A program made the position numbers and the translations under genes. The notes under the pieces were generated by a model. The model did not search any database. It was not told the origin of the DNA and was given only the letters and a program-made list of their open reading frames with translations. A stretch of 64,000 nucleotides of DNA from Primulina eburnea (lineage: Eukaryota > Streptophyta > Magnoliopsida > Lamiales > Gesneriaceae), in assembly GCF_022965805.1 (NCBI RefSeq), contig NC_133103.1, forward strand, positions 30,822,626 through 30,886,625, written 5' to 3'. How positions within the stretch are numbered: position 1 is the stretch's first letter; every line of letters begins with the position of its first letter. Below are positions 11,359 through 22,456 of the stretch, piece after piece.

Positions 11359-11539
11359 CCATGATATCGACCCAAGCTTCAGCAACATCAGCATTCTCAT
11401 CTCCGATCAACGGCGAAGGTCCAATCTTCATGAAATCCATAATGTTGACACGATTCCTACATCTCTTTTCATCATGATCTCGGTGACGCCTTCCGTCACG
11501 ATCTCTACGACGATGTTCTCGGCCAGCCTCATCGTCGCC
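11359..11539 (-). pseudogene. N-terminal gag fragment of family D
   Basis: The minus strand encodes an arginine-rich stretch (EHRRRDRDGRR) followed by [25 protein letters not shown], typical of the start of chromovirus gag. Its first codons lie at 14756-14803 on the other side of the solo LTR. The fragment ends abruptly at about 11359, where sequence from the RT end begins. A deletion of roughly 2.5 kb (most of gag, PR and RT) is the simplest explanation. Confidence 0.75.
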
Positions 11540-11544
11540 ATAAC

Positions 11545-14500
11545 TGTAACGCCCCGAAAATTTTAAAGTCCACGCAAACCACGTGCATGCAATTATTAAA
11601 TTCTTTTGTAATTTAATTAAATGTCCTAATTGCATTAATTAATTATGTGGTGCATATTGACATGTTTAGAAATATATTTTATACATTGTTGCATTAAAAT
11701 GTATTTTTTTAAAAGGTTATTCGAGTTGCGATCGAGGAACGAGGACCGAAGGCTGAAAAATGTAAAATGTTTTTAAATGATTATTTTTAATTATTTGAAA
11801 TATGGTCGATGTTTTTAATATTTTTGAAAATAAAGGATTTCGAGGTGATTTTATATGCCGGGGCGTAAATTTTATCGGTGTTGGTTTTTCAACTAAAATA
11901 CGAGTTTTTGGCAACCCGGCTAATAAATTCACAAATTTAATAAAAAAAAAACTTTGTTAATATTTATTAAATCCTAATTTAAACTAATGGGCTTAATTTA
12001 AGGTTTAATAGGCCTAAAGCCTAGTTAGTAAATTAATTAGTGTATTTAAAAACTTAAAACCCTACAATTTGCATCATAAGTCACGGCCACACACCCCACA
12101 AATTCTGAAACACTCCGCACCACTCCTCAAACACGGTACACACATACACAGCAAGGTAGAAAGGATTTCGAAGGGTTCTAAGTAGTTCAAGCCAAAGTTT
12201 TCAATCCGTTTAGGCAAATGTGTACCCTCAAAATGTTGCATTAAAATGTATTTTTTTAAAAGGTTATTCGAGTTGCCATGATTAGGAAATGTTTAGGCAA
12301 CGTTTTTCATGAATTACAGAGTCCTAGGTGCACCCTCAAACTCTGAAAAATGAAGAAGATATGGAAACAGGAACCATGCTTGCATGGTTGGGAGTTTGGC
12401 TCACGGTTTTTGGAAGGGCAGGGCTGGGACCGGTACGGCTGGGACCAGGGGCTAGCCATGACCGTGGGTGAGTCTAGGGTAGAGTCCTAGCCAAGCTAGG
12501 ACTCGAGATTGAGGGCGGAAGGAGTCCTGAAACGAGAGGACTCCCACCCGAGAGTTTAGGGAGAGTGGCGCAGGTTGTGCAGGAAGAGAGGGGCTCGGCC
12601 AAGGGGTCTGGGCTGGGTTAGGCTAGGCCCTTAGGGTCCTAGGATGATGGGCATGGGTCCGGCCAGGGGCTGGGACCGCTGGGTTGGCTGCTGGTTCAAG
12701 GAACAAAAGGAAGGTGCATGGCAGCAAGGGTGGGCGTGAGGTGCTGTCAAGCTTCAGGGGTTCGCTAGTCGGGTCTGGGGGCTTGGGTTGGTATGGGCTA
12801 TGTCTGGGCATGGTCCAGGGAGGGTTAGGTTCATGTGGGGTCGAGTGGTTCACAGTTTGTTGAGACCTAGACTAGTTAGGAGTCCTATGGATAGAAAGGG
12901 GTCACACGCACAACACATGCAGGAATTGAGTGAAATTTCAGATGGTTTTTGGTTGGGCCAGGGCGTGTTTTTCGGGCTGGGATTGAACAGTGGTCCCTAG
13001 ATGGGTTGGCTAGGTTTTGGCTCAAGGTGGCTCGGGCTTGGCTCGGGTAAATTAGGAGATGGCTCGGTGTGTACGTTAGGGTGTCAATTTCAAAAATTAT
13101 AAGGCTAAAAATAGATCCAAGGGTCCACGGGGGTGAATCACGACCTGGAAGGGTATAATAAATCTTAAAAATGCTATGTGTCAAATTTGGGATCAAAATA
13201 ACGAGTTTTGGATTTATTCGGGATTTAATCGCCACACGAAACGCTAATTAACAAGTTAATTGAAAAGTCTAGTTTTAAGCTTCATAAAATTCTGAAAAAT
13301 TAGGGTTAAGCGTAAATAATTATTATAAGTCTAAGTTTTTAATTTGGGAATTTTATATTAAGGTTTGGTTTAATTCGGGATTAAAACGCAGTAATACGAC
13401 TTATTTAAGGAATAAATTAAAAGTTATCGATCTAAGCCAAATAAAAAATATGGGAAAATTCATGTAGGCTTAAATAATTATTTGAGACATGTTAAAGTCA
13501 TGAAATCACGAAAAAAGTCGAAATCGTAAAATGTCGAGTCTAGGGGTAAAACGGTCTTTTTACACCTAGAAATTAGTAAAGGTCATGGCAGTGCCCTAAA
13601 TGCTGTTTTCATGATATTAAGATTATTTTTAAATGTTTATGAATTGTTCATGATTAAATGATGATTTTTAAATGTCTAAGGGATGTTTATGATTTTAAGA
13701 AAACATTTAAAATACACGTTGCATGTTTGATTTCGAAAATGAAAAATGTAAATATTATCCATGATTTTTCTAAGTGATGTGAATGAAATGAAAAATGTTG
13801 AAGGATGTGAAGTGATTGTGACTAATTCGATAATGGTGGCGACGTCGTGAGGGTTATGGTCCCAGTGGGAGCCCGACAATCGTGTTTCCATCATTGTGAA
13901 TATGTGGTAACGGATATGTGGTAACGGTTTTGTGGTAACGGGAGAATGGGAATATCGTGAGGGGAAAAGGCTCCAGAGGGAGCCCCGACGATCGTATTTC
14001 TGTTCGAATCATGATAGGCCAGGGCCCAGTTGACCGGTGAGAGTGTTGCTGGTGTCCCCCGCCGCCCAGTACTGTGGTTTTATGTAGATGGATCCATCGA
14101 CTCTCATGAGCATGATCAGGAAAGTCACAATTAACGATCTGAATTCAACAAAGGAAAAGGAAAAGGAAAATGATTATGATCAAGTTAAAGCATTTTATGT
14201 CATGATAATGGAAACCATCAAGTTTTATGTGCATGTCATGAAATGTTATTTTTACCTAAAAGTATTTTCACTGTTGCATGTGGTTTTATATATATTATTT
14301 GCTATAAAGATGATGGTGTGTTGAGTCTTTAGACTCACTAGGTGTGATGGATGCAGGTGAGATTGAGGGAGGACCTGACGGATGATTTGACTGGACTGAA
14401 GGCGCACAACCCGAGGACCAACGCTTCTACTTTTTCCGCATTACGATTTATGACTCATGATTTACGTTAAAGATTTTAAGACTATTTATTTATGCTTTTT

Positions 14501-14755
14501 GAGAGATTTTTGGGAGGTTTAGTATGGGCTATACTTTTCAAACTTATTGTTTTTTTAGGTTTGGTAAAACAAGCGACGACTTCATTTTATGACTATTGCA
14601 CTTGATTTTAAAATGTTAGATGGTTGGTATTTTATTTTAAGGGGTAAAATATTTTATAAAAATATTTTCATGTGGCAATTATACATGACCGAAAATTGAG
14701 TGTTTAAAAAAAAATTCTAGTACTTTTAAAGCAATAAAAATGGCAGGAAGTTTCA
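11545..14755 (+). mobile_element. Solo LTR (3.2 kb) of a Gypsy element, TSD ATAAC
   Basis: It runs from TGTAACGCCCCG to GGAAGTTTCA and is flanked by perfect ATAAC duplications (11540-11544 and 14756-14760). No primer site, PPT or coding region lies inside, so it is a solo LTR left by recombination between two LTRs. It belongs to the same broad family as the minus-strand LTR remnants at 26398-30647 and 58963-61568, sharing a block equivalent to CGATCGAGGAACGAGGACCG. Open frames in the GC-rich 12400-13050 part show no known domain. A direct repeat of about 35 bp occurs at 11685-11720 and 12235-12275. Confidence 0.9.
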
Positions 14756-14803
14756 ATAACAGCCATGTCCCACACTACCGTTACTGCTTCCATCTCCTGA
14801 CAT
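14756..14803 (-). pseudogene. First codons of family D gag
   Basis: The ATG (complement of 14801-14803) opens a frame MSGDGSSNGSVGHG that continues past the solo LTR and its TSD into 11539. It lies about 70 nt inside the primer site, a normal leader length. The split shows that the solo LTR landed near codon 16 of gag. Confidence 0.65.
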
Positions 14804-14873
14804 CTGAAAGGAAACTAAAATCAACTTCTAAATCCTCAAAACAAAATTACTAATGTCACAAAAATCTTTCCAT

Positions 14874-14885
14874 GCTCTGATACCA
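14874..14885 (-). promoter_or_regulatory. Primer binding site of family D
   Basis: The complement reads TGGTATCAGAGC, the initiator-Met tRNA site, starting five bases inside the 5' LTR end at 14891. Confidence 0.88.
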
Positions 14886-14890
14886 CCAAA

Positions 14891-16209
14891 TGTAGCGCCC
14901 TTAACCGAGCCACTACTAAACAGACTAATAAACATACAACATTAAACTTAATAACAACAATTAAACAGCGGAAACCAAATACTTAATCATCTTACAACCC
15001 AAATGAAAACAAAGAATAACTGCGGTCTAAAACATTAATACAACCATAGCAAATACATGATTCTAAACGAGAACACGATAAACCATAGAAAACCTTCACT
15101 GGATCACCACCAAAAACCCCACTGCTCTAGCCACTCCCCTGGTCGTCCGAACCGACCAACCTAAGACCTGCCCCGTGGAATGGGGTGCCCAAGATGAAAA
15201 CAAGGACGTGAGCAACAATCGCCCAATACGAGAATGTACGAGTATACAAACTGATATGATGCATGCAAAATGAAATATGCTCGGATATCAAGGATCAAGT
15301 CAAGAATCTCATGCTCAGTCTAGAGGCGCCTGAGTGTGTAGTCTCTGATCTGCCCTAGGCATGTTTTGGCTCCCACACTCATCATCAAGACGTGGACCTG
15401 CAATATCCAGGTCATCAGAGCCCGCGGGTCCCGTCGGACACTGTCGCTCTCGATGCCCCATCGTCCACAATACAGAATAGGGCTGAGCGGCCCCAACAAA
15501 CGAGGTATATCTCAAAAGATATCAGGCTCAGTATGATATGTCATGCATAATATGCCAAAGCAGTAAAACATGTATAATGCAACAGATAAATATGCAGCAT
15601 ATAAGTGAGAATACTACGCTTGGATATCTCAGTCGTACATCACGCACCTCACTGAAACAATCTGACAGAAAGCTCTGAACCTAGAGAATACCAACATAAT
15701 GAAATCATTAACAAACCAGAACAAACATGCTACAAGTTCTCCCTAATGATCCTTAAATCACTATCTAAGTATTTAGGATTATACTTGCGTCCGTCGTCAG
15801 CCTGCTGATGATGTATTGATCTCAGCTCATCGACCCTCCTCGAGTCGACTAGCTCCGAAACTTCCCGAAACCAAAAGTGCCCTACAAACTGGCTAGAAAA
15901 CCTAAGGTACAACTAGAGCTCTCTCTGAATAATGCGGTGAAGGAAACAAAAGAATCGGCTTCCATTTATAGGCTGCATCCGCACTATTTCAGAAAATCCG
16001 AACCAATCTTATCTGCCACGTGTCAGAATCTCATTTGTCTAGTTGGATTTCTCGAGATAATGTAATCCGAAGTATATCGGTTTATCCCTTATTAAATTCG
16101 GTGGATACCAACAACTTGATCCCGATTTATCAATTCCTTAAAACTTAATTAACTCGTTAATTATCTCTTAATTAATATTTCATTCAAAACAAGGATTCGG
16201 GTCATTACA
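14891..16209 (-). repeat. 5' LTR of family D
   Basis: It is 1319 bp; on the minus strand it runs from TGTAATGACCCG (16209) to GGGCGCTACA (14891). It is the partner of 369-1259. Its U3 has a G-box and a classical TATA box but no palindrome array. The outer flank at 16210 is Copia internal sequence, so this element inserted into a Copia element. Confidence 0.9.
15963..16022 (-). promoter_or_regulatory. Predicted LTR promoter: G-box and TATA box (family D 5' LTR)
   Basis: CACGTG (16017-16022) lies upstream of CCTATAAATG (15963-15972) on the minus strand. Both are preserved in the 3' LTR copy, which would be expected of working promoter parts but also of a simple duplicate. Confidence 0.5.
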
Positions 16210-16653
16210 AAACTGCTTTGAACTTGTCCTCTGTGCTTACCCAACTGGCCGAGCAGACTCTGACTAGGCTCACGTGGAGTTCAGCGTGTGATTAAATCAG
16301 CCAACATCCCAACATAGATGAGTTTCGTCTGAAGAACAACTGACTTGGTACGTTTGCAACCGATTTCTTGTTCAGTGAGTAATTCAGTTGTTCATCTTTG
16401 CAGATGTTCCTCAGTCCCCTACAAGCTGATTAAGATCTCCGAGGTTAGGAAATTGGAGAAGTGGCCATAACGAAAATTGCAGGACAAATCCTCTCAACTC
16501 TTTACCAAAGAGCGACATATAAATATTTTCAAATAGTTTTAAAAATCGTATAAAACGTTTTCAATTAGCTTTTAAAACTATTTTAGAGTAATACCTTTTA
16601 AAACATAGTTTTCTTCAAACGTTCTTCTTAGAACAACCTGCTCTGATACCAAC
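16210..16653 (-). pseudogene. Leader and 5' internal remnant of a Ty1/Copia element
   Basis: On the minus strand a primer site (TGGTATCAGAGC, complement of 16640-16651) follows the LTR end at 16654. About 430 bp of internal sequence continue to 16210, where the family D LTR interrupts it. A short stretch near 16470 could be the start of a gag, but no zinc knuckle or other domain is visible. The rest of this element is not in the window. Confidence 0.6.
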
Positions 16654-17436
16654 TGATGGAATGTGTGTGTTAGCGCCTTCGATGGCATTTCGCACACAAC
16701 AACCTTCAATAGCTCGTGTTCTAAGAATATTAACACCGATGAATTAAATCGAGTTTGATTTTAAACCAAGCGGAAGAAACTCGAAGTAATCCTTCGTAAA
16801 GAAAATAGAAATGTTAGAAAATATTTTAACTTGTGTAAACAGACTAACTGAAAGAACACATATTAGTTTTTGCATTCTTGTATTTCAATTATGGTAACAA
16901 CTGAACACAACTGAACACAAGATATGTTTGATGTTCGGATACTTCAACTGCTCCTACGTCACCCCTTCTATCTCCACGGATAGAATACACTAGAAGACTT
17001 TGATATATACAACTACGTGTACAAGCCCACTCAGCTAGGACTTATCTACTGCCTAAACTGAACTCCTAGCTACGACTGAAAACAACAATTTCCAGTCAAC
17101 ACTTATTTAACGTCTATGTGAGAAAGACTACATATACAAGTTTAACGTCTTTGTGCAAGACTATTTTGTGTGGTTTTGAGAGTGAATGTGTGTGAGAACT
17201 GAACAAAAAAGTTCTCATACACTGAGGGATAACAGGCTTCTAAACTAAGCAGATATCACGATGAATAATTCCCTCTGGGCTTAAGTTCTTCTGAAAGCTG
17301 ATATGCAACTGATAGTGCCCTTTACTCTCTAGTATTGTGTAAGGCTCGAGAATTATCAGCTGTTATGGATGCGAGATTCACAAATTTGAAAATGCATGAC
17401 ATTTAAATCGGAATTGTGAGGTTTTGGTCGAAGCCA

Positions 17437-17622
17437 CACCGCACCTGCGGTACAGGAAGGACCGCACCCGCGGTGCATTGATAAAAATTGGTGAAATTGA
17501 GCGAACAGACACCGCACCCGCGGTCATGCAAGAGCCGCACCCGCGGTCATCGAGATTCAGAAAATGATACTGCTGCCGAGAGCTCAGCGCACCCGCGCTC
17601 TTAAGCTACCGCACCCGCGGTA
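17437..17622 (+). repeat. U3 array of six CGC-ACCC-GCG palindromes (A2 5' LTR)
   Basis: The units include TACCGCACCCGCGGTA, CACCGCACCCGCGGTC and AGCGCACCCGCGCT (17586-17599). In the last, both arms differ from the family pattern in a matching way. The array starts about 100 nt into the LTR. The 3' LTR copy is at 24076-24260. Confidence 0.88.
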
Positions 17623-18515
17623 GTGCGTGTCATTTGAACACCATGAACACTCGTCCCTTTGCATGCAATATGTAATAGGTGTCTTTATTTCCTTAGGCAT
17701 TCAGAACAAGAACCGAGCTCCTTCTCCAAAGAATCCTCAAGCTTCAAGGTAGATTAGAACATTGGTTTTGCTAGATTTATGCATCCGATTTTGAATCCGA
17801 GTGAAGATTCTTGCTCCGTGTATCACAAGCTTCATAAGGGTATACTTTTTACTCATTTGCAACATGTTTCGAAATATATGTGTTGGGGGAATTCAGATTT
17901 GAGTTCGAATATGTGTTCTTGATATGTGGAGCATGATTTATTTGTTACCGGATCGAAATTTGGAGACCGTATGCTATACGTTCGATTTTCCAGCATGTGT
18001 TGGATTGAGAATATACAGATTACAGCATGTATATAGATGTTAGATGAGATGATGAGTTGATTGTGATTGAGTATGATGTTCTTGAGTTACCGGTATAAAA
18101 GAATTACGCCGTTATGTCGTCGAATTGCATTGAAACCTGATGTTAGCTTTGTATATTGATTTGCTTGAGATGTATATGACTGAAGTGCACATTGTTTATG
18201 CCATTTCAGATTTGTATTGACTACTTGGTATTCGAGATTTTGGTTCGACACAGACTGTGCGACAAGAAAGGTATAATTCATGTGGTCACGAGATTGCACA
18301 ACTCGATTCAGATTTGATACGAGTTTCCCTAAATCACATACTAGACTGTTATTATTACATTTGATTATGTAATGTCTTGTTTATTGATTTATATTCGAGT
18401 CTTGAGATAGGAGATATTGGCAGATCGGCCAAAACTAGACGTTTCGGTGTATCGTCGCATAGTAGTAGATTTGCTCTATGTGTAGACCCTCGATACAGAG
18501 TTGACCGAAGTCTAG

Positions 18516-18570
18516 GAATAAGACGTACCGTTACCCCGAGTGGCTGGGTAGGTGACAGACCGTCTTATTC
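18516..18570 (+). other. Conserved long stem-loop in the LTR body (A2)
   Basis: GAATAAGAC (18516-18524) pairs with GTCTTATTC (18562-18570). Inside, GTTACC can pair with GGTGAC using a wobble pair where A1 has a Watson-Crick pair. Confidence 0.55.
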
Positions 18571-18742
18571 ACACCGAGATCCCTAGATTAGAAAAGAGTC
18601 GAGTCAAAATTTAAATGTTGAATACAGATTTGTATTCTTCTACATGTTTAGATTTACATTCATGTTACTTGATATATGCTATGCATTTGTATATGATTAT
18701 TATATTGCATGCATCCATGTTTTATACTGGGATATGTTCTCA

Positions 18743-18756
18743 CCGGAGTTATCCGG
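18743..18756 (+). other. CCGGA-GTTA-TCCGG hairpin
   Basis: This perfect 5-bp stem with a 4-nt loop lies about 350 nt before the LTR end. It recurs at 25380-25393, 38754-38767 and 45454-45467, on the other strand at 35702-35715 and 50959-50972, with a 3-nt loop in A1 (4559-4571), and with one mismatch in family C near 27044. Confidence 0.55.
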
Positions 18757-19104
18757 CTGTTGTCGTGTCTGTATGTGTGCATGGAAACAGGTGGGGCAGG
18801 ATCTGGGTCTCGAGCTAGATGAGAGATTGATGATAGCGTGGAGATCTCGGGCGTCGAATATTCCTAGTGTTTCCTACTGGACTTGTATCACTTATGTTGT
18901 AGTTGGTATCTAAACACTAGAGTATGGTTGTACTAGACAGACTTATATGTACACTATGTTGTTTATTTCATTTAAAAGTCATGTTATGCTTTAGCTATAC
19001 ATTTGAAATTAATATTAAAAGCAAAATTTTTGACCCACATTTTCGAACAAAGATCCAATTAAATCCCAAAAGAATTGAGTTAGAGCCCGGGTCCCCACAA
19101 CAGG

Positions 19105-19116
19105 TGGTATCAGAGC
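19105..19116 (+). promoter_or_regulatory. Primer binding site (A2)
   Basis: TGGTATCAGAGC starts five bases after the LTR end at 19099 and matches the initiator-Met tRNA. Confidence 0.92.
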
Positions 19117-19355
19117 TGTAGGTTCTGTAGACTGAGATAGAATAGAATGAGCGGGGTAGATCGAGTCATCTTCCTTGCTTTTGAGATGCTAGCATGGTTT
19201 ATTGCTTTCCCTATTGTATGTTGTTGTATTATCTGAATTGATTTACAGCATTTCAAGCCTGAATCAGAACCGATTCTTGATCAGAGGTATATGATCAGAG
19301 GAGGGCTGAGACAGATGATCTTTATGGTGTACTAATCAGTTTGATAATCAGATTT

Positions 19356-22300
19356 ATGCCGCCTAGACGTATACCACAGCCAGAGCAGGGTAGCACATCC
19401 GGTGCACAGATGGATGTCACCGCTACGCCGATGGAGACCTTATTGAAGAGATTTCAGTCTTTCCATCCGCCTACCCTGAAGGGCAAAGAGAGTGCAGTAG
19501 AGTGCGAGAGCTGGCTTGATGATATCGAGATGTTGTTTGAGTCGTTGGCCTATACTGATGAGCGACGTGTGAAACTGATAGGGCATCAGATGCAAGAGGT
19601 TGCAAAGAGGTGGTGGTTGACGACGAAGAGAGCCTTGGAACACCGAGGCATTGATATCACATGGAAAGTTTTCAAAGATGAGTTCTATCAGCACTTCTTC
19701 CCCGTTTCTTACCGAAAAGATAAAGGAGCTGAATTTGCAAATCTGAAGCAGGGACAGTGGAACATCGAGGAGTATGTTGCTAAATTTTCTGCATTGCTAC
19801 GATTTGCACCGCATGTGGCCGGGAACGACGAGGCAGTGGCCGATCAGTTCATCAACGGGCTGAACCCCGATGTCTTTACCTTGCTGAACACGGGCCGGCC
19901 TAATATTTTTTCAGAGGCACTGAACAGAGCTAAGGGAGCAGAGCCTGGCTTGATCAGGCAGCGAGGCGCTTCTTACGGTGTTCAGGGGCAGAGACCGCCA
20001 CAGTCCACGACCGTACAGTTTCCACCACCTCCTCCTCGTTTCGATAGTGGATCTAGTGGTAGTGGCAAGAAGGAATTTCTGAAGGCTAAAGGCAAGCAAT
20101 TTAAGAAATCCGGGAGTAGTTCATCGAGTTCGAGTGGATCTCGACAGAGAGGTCAGGGTGCAGATTACAGCGGCGCATACTGTGGTTCGTGCGGAGGGAG
20201 ACATGCCACGGAGCAGTGTCAAGAAGTTCTGGGACGCTGCAACATCTGTAGGCAACAGGGACACTTCGCCAGAGTTTGTCCCCAGAGAGGTGCACAACGA
20301 TTCCAGAGCACAGGATCATCAGCACCAGCGCCACAGATGGAGAGACAGGTATCCTCTGTACACTCCTTTCAGCCACCATCCACACAGACCCAGCAGAGAC
20401 CAGGAGGCAGTCAGACAGTGAGTCAGCCTCCCAGACAGCAGGCACGTGTCTTTGCCCTGACAGAGGAGCAGGCGCAGGAGGCGCCAGATGACGTCATTGC
20501 AGGTAATTGTTTTCTTTGCGGTTATCCTGCATATGTGTTGATAGACACAGGGGCATCTCATACATTCATATCTGAACATTTTGCATTGAGACATTCATTG
20601 CCTGTTGAGTCGATGTCGACAGTAGTGTCTATAGCTTCTCCGTTGGGAAGTGGTTTGATATCTGTGACTACCGTTAGACATTGTATGCTTCAGTTTGAAG
20701 GGCATGAGATCGATCTTGATTGTGTAGTACTTGGCTTAGCTGATTTTGATTGTATAGTTGGTATAGACATGTTGACCAAGTACAGGGCCACTGTAGATTG
20801 TTTCCACAAGATTGTCAGATTCAGACCCGAAATGACAGATGAGTGGAAATTCTACGGAAAGGGTTCCAGATCTCGGATTCCCTTAGTATCTGCTCTAACT
20901 ATGAGTAGATTGCTTCAGAGAGGAGCAGAGGGCTTTCTTGTATATTCAGTAGATCTACTGAAGTCGAGCCCAGCATTGGCAGATCTGCCAGTGGTTTGCG
21001 AGTTTGCAGATGTATTCCCAGACGAGATTCCAGGGTTGCCTCCAGTTCGAGAGGTTGATTTCAGCATTGATCTTGTGCCAGGCAGTGTTCCTATCTCGAG
21101 AGCTCCATATAGGATGGCACCGATAGAGCTGAAAGAGTTGAAAGCACAGTTGGAGGATCTTTTGTCCAAGGGATATATCAGACCCAGTGTATCTCCTTGG
21201 GGTGCTCCGGTGCTATTCGTTCGAAAGAAAGATGGCTCGATGCGATTGTGTATTGATTACAGGCAGTTGAATAAGGCAACAGTGAAGAACAAGTATCCTT
21301 TGCCGCGCATCGACGATTTGTTTGATAAGTTACAGGGATTATCTGTATACTCGAAGATTGATTTGAGATCAGGGTATCATCAACTCAGAGTTAGAGACGT
21401 TGATATTCCGAAGACTGCATTCCGAACCAGGTATGGACATTACGAGTTTGTTGTTATGCCTTTCGGTTTGACGAATGCACCAGCGGTGTTTATGAGTTTG
21501 ATGAACCGCATTTTTCAGAGATATTTAGATGATTTTGTCATTGTATTCATTGATGATATCTTGGTGTATTCGAAGAGTCTGACTGAACATGCAGATCATC
21601 TGAGAATTGTACTGAAGACTTTGAGAAATGAGCAGTTGTATGCTAAACTGTCCAAGTGCGAATTCTGGTTGAGACATGTCGTCTTCTTGGGTCACATTAT
21701 ATCTGGAGATGTTATTGCGGTAGATCCGAGTAAAGTTGAAGCCGTGATCAGTTGGCCGAGACCGACTTCTGTGCCAGAGATACGCAGTTTCATGGGTCTA
21801 GCCGGGTATTATCGACGTTTTATTCGAGATTTCTCCAGTATAGCAAAGCCTATCACTCAGTTGACACAGAAGAATATGCCATTTGTGTGGTCTGCAGATT
21901 GTGAAGCTAGTTTTGTAGAGCTGAAGAAGAGGCTGACCAGTGCGCCTGTCTTGACGATTCCTTCAGGTACAGGTGAGTTCGTTGTATACTGTGACGCATC
22001 TCACAGAGGACTAGGGTGTGTTCTTATGCAGCAAGGGCACGTGATAGCGTATGCCTCTAGACAGCTGAAGCCGCACGAGACTCGTTACCCGATTCATGAT
22101 CTTGAATTGGCGGCGATTGTCTTTGCACTCAAGATCTGGCGTCATTATCTGTATGGCGAGAAATTTGAAATCTATTCCGATCATAAGAGCCTGAAGTACC
22201 TCTTTTCTCAGTCAGAGTTGAACATGAGGCAGCGACGATGGCTTAATCTGCTGAAAGATTTTGATTGCGAGATCAAGTACCATCCAGGAAAGTCGAATGC

Positions 22301-22454
22301 AGCGGCAGACGCCTTGAGTCGAAAGGTATGTGCTCTTTCCTTGTCGACTGTAGGTGTATCGAATTTAGTAGAAGATTGTTGCTTGTCCGGATTGACATTT
22401 GATACAGAGAGTAGATCGTTGCGACTTGCTGCGATTCAGATTGAGCAGATCTGA
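19356..22454 (+). CDS. Gag-protease-RT-RNaseH polyprotein, family A2
   Basis: This is the retrotransposon polyprotein: particle protein, processing enzyme, and the enzyme copying RNA to DNA. I chose the ATG at 19356 ([11 protein letters not shown]), conserved in the other copies. The gag capsid region lies around residues 50-190 ([10 protein letters not shown] ... [10 protein letters not shown]), followed by a Ser/Pro-rich linker. Two zinc knuckles follow, [13 protein letters not shown] from residue 276 and [14 protein letters not shown] from 295. The aspartic protease has DTGAS at 397. RT has [28 protein letters not shown] and FIDD at 731-734. RNaseH has YCDAS at 880 and the [12 protein letters not shown] block. 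About 1032 codons are open. The frame stops at 22454 because one nucleotide is missing compared with 42450-42456, cutting integrase off; without it the polyprotein would continue. All visible catalytic residues are present. Confidence 0.93.
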   Translation: MPPRRIPQPEQGSTSGAQMDVTATPMETLLKRFQSFHPPTLKGKESAVECESWLDDIEMLFESLAYTDERRVKLIGHQMQEVAKRWWLTTKRALEHRGIDITWKVFKDEFYQHFFPVSYRKDKGAEFANLKQGQWNIEEYVAKFSALLRFAPHVAGNDEAVADQFINGLNPDVFTLLNTGRPNIFSEALNRAKGAEPGLIRQRGASYGVQGQRPPQSTTVQFPPPPPRFDSGSSGSGKKEFLKAKGKQFKKSGSSSSSSSGSRQRGQGADYSGAYCGSCGGRHATEQCQEVLGRCNICRQQGHFARVCPQRGAQRFQSTGSSAPAPQMERQVSSVHSFQPPSTQTQQRPGGSQTVSQPPRQQARVFALTEEQAQEAPDDVIAGNCFLCGYPAYVLIDTGASHTFISEHFALRHSLPVESMSTVVSIASPLGSGLISVTTVRHCMLQFEGHEIDLDCVVLGLADFDCIVGIDMLTKYRATVDCFHKIVRFRPEMTDEWKFYGKGSRSRIPLVSALTMSRLLQRGAEGFLVYSVDLLKSSPALADLPVVCEFADVFPDEIPGLPPVREVDFSIDLVPGSVPISRAPYRMAPIELKELKAQLEDLLSKGYIRPSVSPWGAPVLFVRKKDGSMRLCIDYRQLNKATVKNKYPLPRIDDLFDKLQGLSVYSKIDLRSGYHQLRVRDVDIPKTAFRTRYGHYEFVVMPFGLTNAPAVFMSLMNRIFQRYLDDFVIVFIDDILVYSKSLTEHADHLRIVLKTLRNEQLYAKLSKCEFWLRHVVFLGHIISGDVIAVDPSKVEAVISWPRPTSVPEIRSFMGLAGYYRRFIRDFSSIAKPITQLTQKNMPFVWSADCEASFVELKKRLTSAPVLTIPSGTGEFVVYCDASHRGLGCVLMQQGHVIAYASRQLKPHETRYPIHDLELAAIVFALKIWRHYLYGEKFEIYSDHKSLKYLFSQSELNMRQRRWLNLLKDFDCEIKYHPGKSNAAADALSRKVCALSLSTVGVSNLVEDCCLSGLTFDTESRSLRLAAIQIEQI

Positions 22455-22456
22455 TT

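Larger units (their letters stand above)
17338..19099 (+). repeat. 5' LTR of family A2
   Basis: It contains the palindrome array (17437-17622), a weak TATA candidate near 17668, the long stem (18516-18570) and the CCGGA-GTTA-TCCGG hairpin (18743-18756). Short open frames such as 18377-18586 recur in every LTR copy but are not genes. Confidence 0.94.

Noticed and set aside
12623..13235. Open frames in a GC-rich part of the solo LTR at 11545-14755
   Set aside because: They are proline-rich, without motifs, and lie within an LTR bounded by a perfect TSD.
13801..14100. A possible host gene or structural RNA in the conserved block also seen near 29400 and 59690
   Set aside because: All copies lie at the same place within LTRs of one family, so it is LTR sequence.
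20134..20445. Alternative frames on both strands over the gag zinc-knuckle region of A2 (also 40141-40428)
   Set aside because: They overlap the well-supported polyprotein and are shadows of its biased composition.
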